Positions 1-8,900 of a DNA stretch of 64,000 bases are shown here, piece by piece. The translations under genes were made by a program, and so were the position numbers. The notes beneath the pieces were generated by a model, which worked only from the letters and a program-made list of their open reading frames with translations, made no database searches and was not told where the DNA came from. The stretch spans positions 1,922,001 to 1,986,000 of the forward strand of contig NZ_JABBYJ010000001.1 in assembly GCF_012932565.1 (NCBI RefSeq). The letters run 5' to 3'. The stretch is from Sneathiella limimaris (GTDB lineage: Bacteria; Pseudomonadota; Alphaproteobacteria; Sneathiellales; Sneathiellaceae). Position 1 is the stretch's first letter; each line of letters begins with the position of its first letter.

Positions 1-618
1 GCTGTCACCTTTCGGTGTTTTGAAATCTGCATCAATGGTCCAGTATTCTTCGGGCACAAAGGCTTCTATTTCAAGCTCCCGTTCACAAATCAAGCGGAGC
101 GCAACAGATTGCACGCGGCCAGCGGAGCGGGCACCTGGTAATTTGCGCCACAAAACTGGAGAGAGGGTAAAACCCACTAGATAGTCGAGAGCCCGCCGTG
201 CCTGTTGAGCATTGACAAGGTTCATATCCAGTTCACGAGGATTGGCAATCCCATCCAGAACGGCTTTTTTTGTAATCTCGTTAAAGACAACCCGACTGAC
301 ATGCGTGTCTTTCAGTTTTTTCTTTTCCTGCATCACTTGAAGAACATGCCAGGCAATGGCTTCGCCCTCACGATCCGGGTCAGTCGCGAGATACAGGTTT
401 TCAGCACCTTTTAGAGCGTCTGCAATAGCCTTGATGTGCTTGGTGGATTTAGCGTCATTCTGATAATGCATCGCGAAATCCTGATCCGGTTCCACTGACC
501 CATCCTTGGACGGTAGATCGCGGATATGTCCATAAGAGGCAAGTACGGTATAATCCTTACCAAGATACTTGTTTATGGTTTTTGCTTTAGCCGGGGACTC
601 AACAACGACGACATTCAT
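1..618 (-). CDS. topA: DNA topoisomerase I, N-terminal 206 residues (gene runs off the left edge)
   Basis: Type IA topoisomerase, which relaxes negatively supercoiled DNA by cutting one strand. The visible part is the N-terminal TOPRIM domain and the start of the core. It opens with MNVVVVESPAKAKTINKYLG, the TOPRIM glutamate/lysine signature, followed by the acidic TDPDREGEAIAWH motif near residue 100 and a core segment containing RALDYLVGF and GRVQSVALRL. The ATG at 616-618 is the natural start for the family. The catalytic tyrosine and the C-terminal zinc fingers lie outside the window. It is the last gene seen of a minus-strand run pyrB-pyrC-plsY-dprA-topA, an order common in alphaproteobacteria; 70 bp separate it from dprA. 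Confidence 0.97.
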   Translation of the reverse strand, partial: MNVVVVESPAKAKTINKYLGKDYTVLASYGHIRDLPSKDGSVEPDQDFAMHYQNDAKSTKHIKAIADALKGAENLYLATDPDREGEAIAWHVLQVMQEKKKLKDTHVSRVVFNEITKKAVLDGIANPRELDMNLVNAQQARRALDYLVGFTLSPVLWRKLPGARSAGRVQSVALRLICERELEIEAFVPEEYWTIDADFKTPKGDS

Positions 619-688
619 ATAAGACACCACAGGTTTTGTTCTGGTTCCAGTCACTCTTTCATATGGGTACTTGCCATATATAGAGACG

Positions 689-1810
689 CTAGTCGATCAA
701 GGAAACCCTGTTTCCAAAATGGCGTTCTAGTCTGCCTGCGAGTTCTAATTCAAGTAAAATCGTTAAAACAGTTGACGGGGGCAGTTCAGATTGCCGGATT
801 AAGTCATCCGTATTTATGGGGGTGTGACTTAAGAGAATACTTATGGAATCTCTTGCTTTATCTGAGATCTCTACTTCCTGTCTTAGGGTACTGAAAAGGG
901 GTAGAAGATCAGAGTCAGGTTCCCTCACTGGAGATTTAAGGGTGTGACTAATTTCTTGGAGTATTTCCTCAGCCGATTCAACAAGTAATGCCCCGTTTCT
1001 AATGAGATTGTTGGTTCCTCTCGCCCTGGGATCCATTGGAGAGCCGGGAATGGCAAAGACTTCCCTTCCTTGTTCAAGGGCCATTCGCGCGGTGATGAGG
1101 GAACCTGATTTAGGGGCTGCTTCCATGACAAGGATACCCAGACTAACGCCCGAAATTATCCGGTTCCGTCTTGGAAAATGTCTCGCCTGCGGTTGGGTGC
1201 CGAGAGGTTGCTCTGCGATGATGCAGCCACGATCCCGAATTTGTTCATAGAGTTCCTGATTCTCCTTTGGATACACAATATCAACGCCGCCTCCTACGAC
1301 GGCGAGGGTTCCTGTCTCTAAAGCTGCGAGATGGGCGGCGCTGTCTATACCTCTGGCCAATCCAGATGTGATGACCAGGTTTGCATGCCCTAAATCCCTA
1401 GAAAGGGTCTCTGTCAATTTCCTTGCGACAGCCGATGCGTTTCGAGAGCCCACTATTCCGATGCTATGTTTTTGTAGAAGTCCTTTATGCCCCAGAATAC
1501 TGATAACAGGTGGAGGGTCATAGATTTGACGCAGCCGGGGTGGGTAATCCGGTTCAATAGAAGTGATCAATTCCCCTCCCAGATTGATGAGTGCTTCCGC
1601 TTCAGCTTTTGTTTCTTTTCGAGAATGAATTCGGATTTTTCGCTTTGCGCCACCTTTTTCAGCAAGCTCCGGGATCCTATCTAGAGCCCGATCTGCGGTT
1701 CCATATTTTTCAATAAGATGATGAAAGGTCACTGGCCCCACATTCTCAGAGCGGATCAGTTGTAGCCAGTCCAGTTTTTCATCAGCAGATAACGTTTTTA
1801 CACTATTCAT
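689..1810 (-). CDS. dprA: DNA-processing protein DprA/Smf
   Basis: Single-stranded-DNA-binding protein that loads RecA on incoming DNA during natural transformation. 373 residues, the normal length. An N-terminal SAM/HhH-like segment (about 1-70) is followed by the Rossmann-like DprA core: GIVGSRNAS near 117, ITSGLARGIDSAAH near 147, AVVGGGVDIVYPKEN near 169, and FPRRNRIISG, where the ssDNA-binding arginines lie. The last 65 residues resemble the winged-helix DprA C-terminal domain (SILLSHTPINTDDLIRQSEL). Codon 1 is ATG at 1808-1810, with no clear Shine-Dalgarno sequence. It sits between plsY and topA. The cell may be naturally competent, but no other competence gene is visible here. Confidence 0.96.
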   Translation of the reverse strand: MNSVKTLSADEKLDWLQLIRSENVGPVTFHHLIEKYGTADRALDRIPELAEKGGAKRKIRIHSRKETKAEAEALINLGGELITSIEPDYPPRLRQIYDPPPVISILGHKGLLQKHSIGIVGSRNASAVARKLTETLSRDLGHANLVITSGLARGIDSAAHLAALETGTLAVVGGGVDIVYPKENQELYEQIRDRGCIIAEQPLGTQPQARHFPRRNRIISGVSLGILVMEAAPKSGSLITARMALEQGREVFAIPGSPMDPRARGTNNLIRNGALLVESAEEILQEISHTLKSPVREPDSDLLPLFSTLRQEVEISDKARDSISILLSHTPINTDDLIRQSELPPSTVLTILLELELAGRLERHFGNRVSLID

Positions 1811-1883
1811 AGCGGAAATAGTGTGAGATTAAAACCCGCGCGTCAACAACTTAAAATAAATATTATTTATTAATATCAATGGG

Positions 1884-2537
1884 TTATGAATTTTTTTTAC
1901 CGATTTTCGGCTCCTGCCCTTTGACCAGACGTCCAATGTTTTGATGATGACGGATAAAAATAAGAGCTGCCATGAAAACGCTAAGTTCAATGCGCTGCAG
2001 GTCTCCATAGAAAACAGTCTCGTCAACAGGATTTAGGGACAGGTAATATAGGTAAAGCGGTGACAACGTGGCTGAAACAAGCGCGGAGAGGGACGAAATC
2101 CGAAAAATCAAAGCAACAGCAAGCCAAGTTAAAGCCGCTGCAATTCCAGCCGGCCAGGATATGGCGAGCATGACTCCCAGAAAAGTGGCAACGCCTTTGC
2201 CGCCTTTGAATTTCAACCAGATGGGAAAAAGGTGCCCTAGAAACGCTGCTCCTCCTGCAAGCACGGCGTAATCTTGGGTCAAAAACAGGTTTGCCAGAAC
2301 GACGACAACTGCGCCTTTGCCGCCGTCGAGCAATAATGTCAGAAGTGCAAGAGACTTGTTGCCAGTTCTGAGTACATTTGTCGTGCCAATATTTCCAGAA
2401 CCGATCTTGCGGATATCGCCAAGACCGGCCAAACGCGTCAGGACAAGACCGAACGGAATGGAGCCGATTAGATACCCAATAATCGCTGCGGCCAGAAAGG
2501 GCCAGGTGTAGCTGAAGTCTCCAAGTGGCTCCGGCAT
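1884..2537 (-). CDS. plsY: glycerol-3-phosphate acyltransferase PlsY
   Basis: Integral inner-membrane acyltransferase that transfers the acyl group of acyl-phosphate to glycerol-3-phosphate, the first step of phospholipid synthesis. Its acyl-phosphate is made by PlsX, whose gene is at 61.8 kb in this window. About 217 residues with five or more membrane segments and the three family motifs: IGSIPFGLVLTR, GSGNIGTTNVLRT, and GGKGAVVVVLAN with a later FKGGKGVATFLG. I place the start at the ATG at 2535-2537 (MPEPLGDFSYTW) because GGGGGAAAATAG precedes it. That ribosome-binding site lies inside the end of the upstream dihydroorotase-like gene, whose stop is 1 bp away, so the two are probably translationally coupled. 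Confidence 0.95.
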   Translation of the reverse strand: MPEPLGDFSYTWPFLAAAIIGYLIGSIPFGLVLTRLAGLGDIRKIGSGNIGTTNVLRTGNKSLALLTLLLDGGKGAVVVVLANLFLTQDYAVLAGGAAFLGHLFPIWLKFKGGKGVATFLGVMLAISWPAGIAAALTWLAVALIFRISSLSALVSATLSPLYLYYLSLNPVDETVFYGDLQRIELSVFMAALIFIRHHQNIGRLVKGQEPKIGKKNS

Positions 2538-2538
2538 A

Positions 2539-3837
2539 CTATTTTCCCCCGTCAAAAATACATTTACCACCAACCCAAGTTTTCAGGACCTTTCCTTGCA
2601 AAAGGTGCCCATCAAAAGCGGTGTTTTTTGATTTTGACAGTAAATCAGTTCCGACAACTTGCCAAGGCTTGTCCAAGTTAATGAGACAAAGGTCAGCAGC
2701 TTTGCCTTTTTCAATGCGACCTTTATCAAGTCCCAGCAATTTGGCGGGAGCCACAGTCATGGTTCGAAGAAGCGGTAACAAACCCATTTGCTGGTTATGA
2801 TACAGGCGTAGGCTGACGGGGAGCATTGTTTCCAACCCGCTTACGCCAGGCTTGGCTTGCGCAAAGGGAAGGCGCTTGCTGTCTGCACTTTGCGGAAGAT
2901 GCTGGGATGAGATTACATCAATAGTTCCATCAACAAGGGCTTCTACCAAGGCCATTCGGTCTTCTTCAGTTCGAAGTGGCGGAGAGACTCGGGCAAAAGT
3001 TCTGTATTCCCCAACTTCAAGATCATTCAATGCGTGATAATGAGGGGCGGTTCCTGCTGTTACGGAAATCTGCTGATCCTTTGCCCGTCTTATGGAATTG
3101 AGGGCATCTGCTGTGCTCAAATGTGCAGCATGCCATTTGGCACCGGTCATTGCAGCTAGACGAATATCTCGTTCAACCAATATCGCTTCTGCGCAGGAGG
3201 GGATGGACTTGAGGCCCATAAAGGTTGCGGTGCGCCCGCCTGTAATCACGCCATCACCCGCAAGGTTTGGCTCCTCTGCGTGCACGATTACAGGTTTGTC
3301 AAAGAGTGTGGAATAAGACAATGCCCGCTTCATCAGGTTGATGTCACTGATAGCGAATTGACCATCGCTGAAGGCAACAACGCCAGCTTCAGATAACAGT
3401 CCTAGTTCGGCCATTTCTTTGCCGTCCAGGTTACGGGTGAGAGCACCTGTGATGCAGATATTGACTGGACAGGTTTCCAGCGCCCGACGTTTTACCATTT
3501 CGACCAGAGACGGATCATCAATCACAGGTTCTGTCGCGGGAAATGCATTGATGGTGGTGATACCACCTGCTGCAGCGGCAAGGCCTGCTGTTGCCATGGT
3601 TTCCCTGTGTTCCTTACCCGGCTCACAGAGATAAGCATGGGCATCAACAAGACCTGGGATCAGGCAGTGACCTTCAGCATCGATCACCTCTATTTCACTG
3701 GATAAGGCTTCCTTGTTCAGGTGGGCGCCCCAGTCTTTGACCAGGCCGTCTTCAACCAGTATTCCACCAATTGTGTCCGTGTCTGTTGCAGGATCGAGAA
3801 GGCGAGCATTTAGAATGGCGAAGCTGTTTTGGTTCAT
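2539..3837 (-). CDS. dihydroorotase homologue, probably non-catalytic (PyrC'/PyrX type)
   Basis: 432-residue amidohydrolase-fold protein of the class I dihydroorotase family, encoded directly after pyrB with a 4-bp ATGA overlap. Catalytic dihydroorotases carry a metal-binding D-x-H-x-H-x-R motif; here it reads [10 protein letters not shown] (residues 65-74), so the second His is Tyr69 and the substrate Arg is Cys71. The usual catalytic TDHAPH motif is replaced by SQHLPQ (311-316), which loses the Asp. His186 and the His236/His239 region remain. In Pseudomonas and related bacteria, such inactive homologues next to pyrB act as structural partners of aspartate transcarbamoylase. That role is likely here, and a working dihydroorotase should be encoded elsewhere. 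Loss of activity is my inference from the missing residues. Confidence 0.9.
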   Translation of the reverse strand: MNQNSFAILNARLLDPATDTDTIGGILVEDGLVKDWGAHLNKEALSSEIEVIDAEGHCLIPGLVDAHAYLCEPGKEHRETMATAGLAAAAGGITTINAFPATEPVIDDPSLVEMVKRRALETCPVNICITGALTRNLDGKEMAELGLLSEAGVVAFSDGQFAISDINLMKRALSYSTLFDKPVIVHAEEPNLAGDGVITGGRTATFMGLKSIPSCAEAILVERDIRLAAMTGAKWHAAHLSTADALNSIRRAKDQQISVTAGTAPHYHALNDLEVGEYRTFARVSPPLRTEEDRMALVEALVDGTIDVISSQHLPQSADSKRLPFAQAKPGVSGLETMLPVSLRLYHNQQMGLLPLLRTMTVAPAKLLGLDKGRIEKGKAADLCLINLDKPWQVVGTDLLSKSKNTAFDGHLLQGKVLKTWVGGKCIFDGGK

Positions 3838-4781
3838 TGCGCATCTCCCCGTGTCAGCAAATCAAGACAGGCCATCCGCACTGCAACTCCCATTTCTACC
3901 TGTTCAGAGATCGCACTGATGTTTAGATCGTCCGCGAGCTCTGAGTCGATTTCTACGCCCCGGTTCATGGGACCGGGATGCATGATAAGGGCATCTTCCT
4001 TGGCAACAGATAGTTTCTGTTTATCCAAGCCATAGAAATGGAAGTATTCTCGAATTGACGGGACATAAGCCCCTTGCATCCGCTCGGTCTGCAGGCGCAG
4101 CATCATGACAATATCCGCGTCTTTAAGTCCTTCCTTCATGTTGTGGTAAACTTCCACACCCAAGGTTTTCGCGTTTGAAGGGATCAGCGTTGGAGGTCCA
4201 ACTATCCGAACACGCGCTCCCATAATGTTGAGAAGGGCGATATTGGATCTTGCTACCCGGCTGTGCAGAATATCACCGCAGATCGCAACTGTGAGCCCGG
4301 CCAGCTTTCCTTTTCGATTTCTGATCGTCAGGGCATCCAGCAGGGCCTGTGTTGGATGTTCATGGCTCCCATCTCCGCCATTAATAACTGCGCAATCCAC
4401 TTTCTGAGATAGGAGGTGAGGGGCGCCAGAGTCCGAATGACGTATGACCAGAACATCTGGGTGCATGGCATTCAACGTCATTGCCGTGTCTATGAGGGTC
4501 TCCCCCTTCTTTACGGAACTGGAGCTAACTGACATGTTGATAACATCAGCGCCAAGCCGTTTGCCCGCAAGTTCAAAGGATGTTCTGGTGCGGGTCGAGT
4601 TTTCAAAGAAGAGATTGATTTGGGTTCGTCCCCGCAACAGAGAAAGTTTCTTGTCGCCGGTTCGAGATTTGTCCACATAGGTTTCTGCTGTGTCCAAAAG
4701 TAGATTGATATCCCCTTCCGAAAGGCGGGCAATATCAAGCAGATGCCGGTGGGCAAATTGGTGTTTTGCTGTCTGTGTCAT
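3834..4781 (-). CDS. pyrB: aspartate carbamoyltransferase catalytic subunit
   Basis: Condenses carbamoyl phosphate with aspartate in pyrimidine synthesis; cytosolic. 315 residues. The carbamoyl-phosphate loop [20 protein letters not shown] lies near residue 54. [18 protein letters not shown] (about 133) is the second phosphate-binding segment, and [12 protein letters not shown] lies near the C terminus. No pyrI regulatory gene is adjacent; the partner is instead the pseudo-dihydroorotase that overlaps its stop codon (ATGA). The start is the ATG at 4779-4781, since no other Met fits upstream of the conserved HRHLLDI. The bases before it (CCCCTTTA) contain no Shine-Dalgarno sequence, and a TATAAT box ends only 9 nt upstream, which suggests a leaderless or nearly leaderless mRNA. 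Confidence 0.97.
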   Translation of the reverse strand: MTQTAKHQFAHRHLLDIARLSEGDINLLLDTAETYVDKSRTGDKKLSLLRGRTQINLFFENSTRTRTSFELAGKRLGADVINMSVSSSSVKKGETLIDTAMTLNAMHPDVLVIRHSDSGAPHLLSQKVDCAVINGGDGSHEHPTQALLDALTIRNRKGKLAGLTVAICGDILHSRVARSNIALLNIMGARVRIVGPPTLIPSNAKTLGVEVYHNMKEGLKDADIVMMLRLQTERMQGAYVPSIREYFHFYGLDKQKLSVAKEDALIMHPGPMNRGVEIDSELADDLNISAISEQVEMGVAVRMACLDLLTRGDAQ

Positions 4782-4790
4782 TAAAGGGGC

Positions 4791-4821
4791 ATTATATACG
4801 TTACAGTTTCATTTGGGGCAA
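4791..4821 (-). promoter_or_regulatory. predicted sigma-70 promoter of pyrB
   Basis: Reading the minus strand, TTGCCC (4821-4816) is followed after 17 nt by TATATA (4798-4793), which overlaps a consensus TATAAT (4796-4791). A transcription start 6-7 nt downstream would fall about 3 nt before the pyrB ATG at 4781. This is a sequence-only prediction; another promoter further upstream cannot be excluded. Confidence 0.5.
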
Positions 4822-5012
4822 TGTTAACTTTATCCAATCTTCGACAAAATAGAGAGCTTTAAGATGCGTGCATATTTTGCATTATAAATGTTTTATCTAA
4901 AACAATTTTGAATGCCGTTGATTTGGATCAATGTTGCAGATCTAGATTCAGAAATAAGATCCGCGCGATGGTAAGCTCAGGCTTGATTTTTAATTAGTGT
5001 TTAGGATGGTAC

Positions 5013-6560
5013 ATGTTTTTTGATCGCGCTGAAGTGGTGGAGACTTCGGTTGGGGATAGGTGTTTTCAGCCTTGCATTTCTAATCCTCATTCTGATCAGC
5101 AGGATTTATTGGATCACTTTCGAGTTTTAGCTGAGTTGAATGATTGTGGTGTTCTCATTCATGAAGAGGGGAAAGTTGTCTATGGAAATACAATGGCAGC
5201 TCAACTTCTCGGTTATGACTGTGGATTTTCCTTGGTTGGGGTTTTCTTGAAGGACCATGTTGATCCCGCTTTTGAAGCCCAGTTATTAAGGCGCTCCAGA
5301 GAGGTCCTTGGCTCAGACAAGATCACGCCTGCGATAGATTACGTGCTTCGTAATCTGGACCAAGAGCCAGTTTCTGTTGAAATTAAAAGCCAGGTCATAA
5401 CCTGGAATAAAAAGAAGGCAGTTCTATCCATTTTAAAGGACGTGACTGTCCGGAATTTCAAAAACGGGGCCTTACGCACTTTGACCAGGGTTGTTGAAGA
5501 AATGCCTGATGCCGTTGTTATTGCTGATCCTGAGTTGAAAGTTGAATATGTAAATCCTTGTTTTGAAGAGATGTTTGGTCGGAATCTTGAAGAATTTAAA
5601 GGCTCTGGCATGAACTTCTTTCTGAGGTCTGCCCTGAACACAGAAGATGCAATTGAGCTTTGGTCGTCCTTGGCAGAGAACTCAAACTGGAAAGGCCAAG
5701 TTTGTTTTCAGGGGACAGCTCAGAATAATTTATGGGTTAAACTTTCGGCTTCACCTGTTTTCGAGAAAGTTGGTGAAATCTCCTACTTCGTCTTTACGAT
5801 GAAGGACGTTACTGAATTGAAGACCACCGAAAATAAACTCCGGCAGGCGTTGGAGGATGCAGCTGCGGCCAGTAAAGCGAAATCAAATTTTCTAGCAAAT
5901 ATGAGCCACGAACTGAGAACACCTTTAAATGCAGTTATCGGCTTTAGTTCGCTTTTGAAAGACCCGCAAATCAAGTTTGCCAGTGCAACAGTTGAAGAAT
6001 ATGCCGAATATATTCATGCGGGTGGCCAAAATCTTCTGGAACTTATTAATGATCTTCTTGATCTGACACGCATGGAAGTGAATGAACTTGAACTGATAGA
6101 GGAAAGATTTGAATTGCTCTCTTACCTACGTGATCTCGTTGCGAGTTTGGAAAATCAACCTTGTTGTGGTCAGGTGAATTTGGCGGCTGACTGCCAGGAG
6201 GTCATGATACTTGCAGATAAAAGACGGTTTCGTCAGTCAGTTAAAAAACTCATAGAGAACGGGCTTAAGTTTTCTTCAGGCCGCGATGTGGACGTTGTGG
6301 TTTCCACTCAAGGGGCACTGCAAATCTCCATTAAGGATTCTGGGATTGGGATGAGTGGAGAAACTATTGCGCTGGCCATGGCTCCTTTCGGGCAGGCAGA
6401 AAAAAACAGCTATGCGAAAAATTATAATGGCGCAGGCTTAGGACTGCCGATTGCGCGGAAGCTTTTGGAAATGCACGGTGGTAGTCTGACTATCGAAAGC
6501 GAGCTTTTAAAAGGAACTGAAGTTAAATTGCAGTTACCTGAAAAAAGGCTGGTTGGTTGA
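5013..6560 (+). CDS. orphan soluble PAS-PAS sensor histidine kinase
   Basis: 515-residue histidine kinase with no membrane segment or signal peptide, so probably cytosolic. Two PAS-like sensor regions (about 35-145 and 160-270, the second with a PAC end, FTMKDVTELK) precede a short coiled coil. The HisKA dimerisation helix has the phospho-acceptor His299 in NMSHELRTPLNAVIGF. The ATPase domain has KKLIENGLKFS (N box), DSGIGMS (G1), PFGQ (F box) and GAGLGLPIA (G2), so it should be active. No response regulator lies beside it and there is no receiver domain, so its partner is unknown. TTAGGATGGTAC precedes the ATG. It runs towards ruvX (minus strand), with 8 bp between their ends. Confidence 0.92.
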   Translation: MFFDRAEVVETSVGDRCFQPCISNPHSDQQDLLDHFRVLAELNDCGVLIHEEGKVVYGNTMAAQLLGYDCGFSLVGVFLKDHVDPAFEAQLLRRSREVLGSDKITPAIDYVLRNLDQEPVSVEIKSQVITWNKKKAVLSILKDVTVRNFKNGALRTLTRVVEEMPDAVVIADPELKVEYVNPCFEEMFGRNLEEFKGSGMNFFLRSALNTEDAIELWSSLAENSNWKGQVCFQGTAQNNLWVKLSASPVFEKVGEISYFVFTMKDVTELKTTENKLRQALEDAAAASKAKSNFLANMSHELRTPLNAVIGFSSLLKDPQIKFASATVEEYAEYIHAGGQNLLELINDLLDLTRMEVNELELIEERFELLSYLRDLVASLENQPCCGQVNLAADCQEVMILADKRRFRQSVKKLIENGLKFSSGRDVDVVVSTQGALQISIKDSGIGMSGETIALAMAPFGQAEKNSYAKNYNGAGLGLPIARKLLEMHGGSLTIESELLKGTEVKLQLPEKRLVG

Positions 6561-6568
6561 GTTACTTT

Positions 6569-7024
6569 TCAAAGAGAATCGAGGGCACCTTGTAGAATAA
6601 AGGCAGCCGCCATTTTATCTACAACTTCTCCTCTTCGCTTTCGAGAGGCGTCAGCGTCCAATAATGTACGCGTGACTGCTACCGTCGAGAGCCGCTCATC
6701 CCAAAAGCATGCTGGCAGGTCAAAAGCCTCATCCAGATTTTTTTGAAACTGTTTGCACGAATGGACACGAGGACCTTCTGAGCCATCCATGTTGAGGGGA
6801 AGGCCAATAACAAAGCCGCCAATATTATGTTCTTCAACAATTTTCCGGATTTCTGCGACGTCATCGCGGAACTTTTTGCGTTGAATTGTCTTCAGTGGCG
6901 TCGCGACTTTTAGAGATGTATCCGAAATCGCAGTGCCCAAAGTTTTCGTGCCAGGGTCAAAGCCAAGCAGACGTTGGTCAAGAGCAATAAAATGTTTCAG
7001 ATGACTGGGGTTGCCGAGGAGCAT
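6569..7024 (-). CDS. ruvX: Holliday junction resolvase-like RuvX/YqgF
   Basis: RNase H-fold nuclease implicated in pre-16S rRNA 5' processing and proposed as a Holliday junction resolvase. From the ATG at 7024 it has 151 residues, the usual size. LLGFDPGTKTLGTAISD carries the first catalytic Asp, GGFVIGLPLNMDGSEGPR follows, then ACFWDERLSTVAVTR, and VVDKMAAAFILQ near the end holds the last Asp. An in-frame ATG at 7096 with an upstream AGAGG would add 24 residues, and the start is not certain. The gene is divergent from gatC. Confidence 0.93.
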   Translation of the reverse strand: MLLGNPSHLKHFIALDQRLLGFDPGTKTLGTAISDTSLKVATPLKTIQRKKFRDDVAEIRKIVEEHNIGGFVIGLPLNMDGSEGPRVHSCKQFQKNLDEAFDLPACFWDERLSTVAVTRTLLDADASRKRRGEVVDKMAAAFILQGALDSL

Positions 7025-7132
7025 TGGTTGCGCTAATTTGCGGCCATCGTCGGTTTGGCCTTCTGGAAATGAAAACTGCAGTTCCGGGCCGACCATCCGG
7101 AATACGCCTCTTAATACAACAAAGGGTGACAA

Positions 7133-7420
7133 ATGTCGCTTGATAAAGCCACTGTGGCAAAAGTAGCCAATTTGGCCAGAATTCGGGTTGAAGAAGAAGA
7201 CCTGGATCATTTGGCCAGCGAACTGAACTCCATCCTCGGCTGGGTCGAACAGCTGGGTGAGGTTGATACAGATAACGTCGCACCTATGACTTCCGTTGCT
7301 GAAATGCAATTGCGTTGGCGGGAAGATGAGGTCACCGATGGTGGGTATCAGGAGAAAGTCGTCGCAAATGCACCGTCTGAAGTGGATGGTTTCTTTGGTG
7401 TTCCGAAGGTGATCGAGTAA
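7133..7420 (+). CDS. gatC: aspartyl/glutamyl-tRNA amidotransferase subunit C
   Basis: 95-residue subunit that belts GatA and GatB together in the GatCAB enzyme, which converts Glu-tRNA(Gln) and/or Asp-tRNA(Asn) to the amidated forms. The sequence shows the family pattern: [20 protein letters not shown], then a helix ending in [15 protein letters not shown], then the conserved APMTSV segment. AAGGGTGACAA precedes the ATG. Its TAA overlaps the gatA ATG (TAATG), so translation is coupled. Confidence 0.96.
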   Translation: MSLDKATVAKVANLARIRVEEEDLDHLASELNSILGWVEQLGEVDTDNVAPMTSVAEMQLRWREDEVTDGGYQEKVVANAPSEVDGFFGVPKVIE

Positions 7421-8898
7421 TGAGTGATTTAACTAAACTGACAATCGCTGAAGCCCGGGATGGGTTGGCAGCGAAAAAATTCTCGGCCCGGGAATTGACT
7501 GCCGCTCATATCACGGCAATGGAAAGTGCTAAAGGCTTGAACGCGTTTATCACAGAAACCCCGGAAAAAGCGATTGAAGGTGCGACTGTATCTGATGATC
7601 GTTTGGCAAAGGGCGAGGGTGGTAAGATGGAAGGTATTCCAGTTGCCATTAAAGATCTTTTCTGTACAGAAGGCACGCTGACGACAGCGGCATCGCACAT
7701 TTTGGATGGTTTCAAGCCTCAGTATGAAAGCACAGTCACAACAAACCTTTGGAATGAAGGTGCTGTCATGCTCGGTAAGGTGAACCTTGATGAGTTTGCC
7801 ATGGGATCCTCCAACGAGACGAGTTACTACGGGAATGTAATTAACCCCTGGCGCCGGACTGAGGATGACCAGCCACTGGTCCCCGGTGGTTCCTCTGGTG
7901 GATCCGCAAGCGCTGTTTCCTCTCATATTGCAATGGGGGCAACCGGAACAGACACAGGTGGATCTATCCGTCAGCCAGCAGCCTTCACCGGGATTGTAGG
8001 TATGAAACCCACATATGGTCGCTGTTCCCGTTGGGGTGTGGTGGCTTTTGCGTCCAGCCTCGATCAGGCAGGACCCATGACGCGGAGTGTTCGAGATGCC
8101 GCCATCATGCTTGAAGCAATGGCTGGATTTGATCCAAAAGACAGCACCAGCGTTGATATGGCTGTTCCCAATTTTGAGGCAGCGCTAACAGGCGATGTTC
8201 GCGGGCTAAAAGTCGGCATTCCAAAAGAATATCGCATGGACGGCATGAGTGATGAGATAACTAAACTTTGGGATCAAGGCATTGATTGGTTGAAGTCAGC
8301 TGGTGCTGAAATTGTCGAGATCAGCCTTCCTCATACAAAATACGCTTTGCCAGCTTACTATATTGTGGCACCTGCCGAAGCTTCCAGCAACCTGGCGCGC
8401 TATGATGGTGTGCGCTATGGTCTTCGGGTTGAAGGTGAGGATCTTGCCGATATGTATTCTCGAACCCGGGCTGCTGGCTTCGGCGACGAGGTGAAGCGTA
8501 GAATTTTGATTGGAACCTATGCTTTGTCAGCAGGTTATTACGACGCCTACTACCTGAAAGCACAAAAAGTTCGGACGCGCATTGCAGATGACTTCAAGGA
8601 AGCCTTTAAGACTGTTGATACAATACTGACTCCAACTGCGCCGAGTGCGGCTTTCGCTATCGGTGAAAAGGGTGATGATCCTTTGGAAATGTATCTCAAT
8701 GATGTCTTTACAGTTCCCGCCAGCCTGGCTGGATTGCCTGGTATTTCTGTGCCTGCGGGTCTGTCGTCCAACGGATTGCCTCTTGGATTGCAACTACTTG
8801 GTCGTCCTTTTGATGAGGAAACCGTAATTCGGACAGCGGGTGTTCTGGAAGAAGCCGCTGACTTTACAGCAACACCAGATGCATGGTGGAGGGGCTAA
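7420..8898 (+). CDS. gatA: glutamyl-tRNA(Gln) amidotransferase subunit A
   Basis: Amidase-signature subunit that releases ammonia from glutamine and channels it to GatB. 492 residues. The Ser-cisSer-Lys triad is visible: the lysine in [11 protein letters not shown] near residue 77, and the two serines in [13 protein letters not shown] and [16 protein letters not shown] (about 150-190). The latter is followed by [20 protein letters not shown]. The gene starts within the last base of the gatC stop codon and ends 2 bp before the chosen gatB start, forming a gatC-gatA-gatB operon. Confidence 0.97.
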   Translation: MSDLTKLTIAEARDGLAAKKFSARELTAAHITAMESAKGLNAFITETPEKAIEGATVSDDRLAKGEGGKMEGIPVAIKDLFCTEGTLTTAASHILDGFKPQYESTVTTNLWNEGAVMLGKVNLDEFAMGSSNETSYYGNVINPWRRTEDDQPLVPGGSSGGSASAVSSHIAMGATGTDTGGSIRQPAAFTGIVGMKPTYGRCSRWGVVAFASSLDQAGPMTRSVRDAAIMLEAMAGFDPKDSTSVDMAVPNFEAALTGDVRGLKVGIPKEYRMDGMSDEITKLWDQGIDWLKSAGAEIVEISLPHTKYALPAYYIVAPAEASSNLARYDGVRYGLRVEGEDLADMYSRTRAAGFGDEVKRRILIGTYALSAGYYDAYYLKAQKVRTRIADDFKEAFKTVDTILTPTAPSAAFAIGEKGDDPLEMYLNDVFTVPASLAGLPGISVPAGLSSNGLPLGLQLLGRPFDEETVIRTAGVLEEAADFTATPDAWWRG

Positions 8899-8900
8899 CA

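Noticed and set aside
7429-7926. 165-codon frame antisense to gatA, and the similar 196-codon frame antisense to gatB (9393-9983)
   Set aside because: Both lie wholly within well-identified genes on the other strand; their low-complexity, Cys/Phe/His-scattered sequence is typical of antisense shadows.
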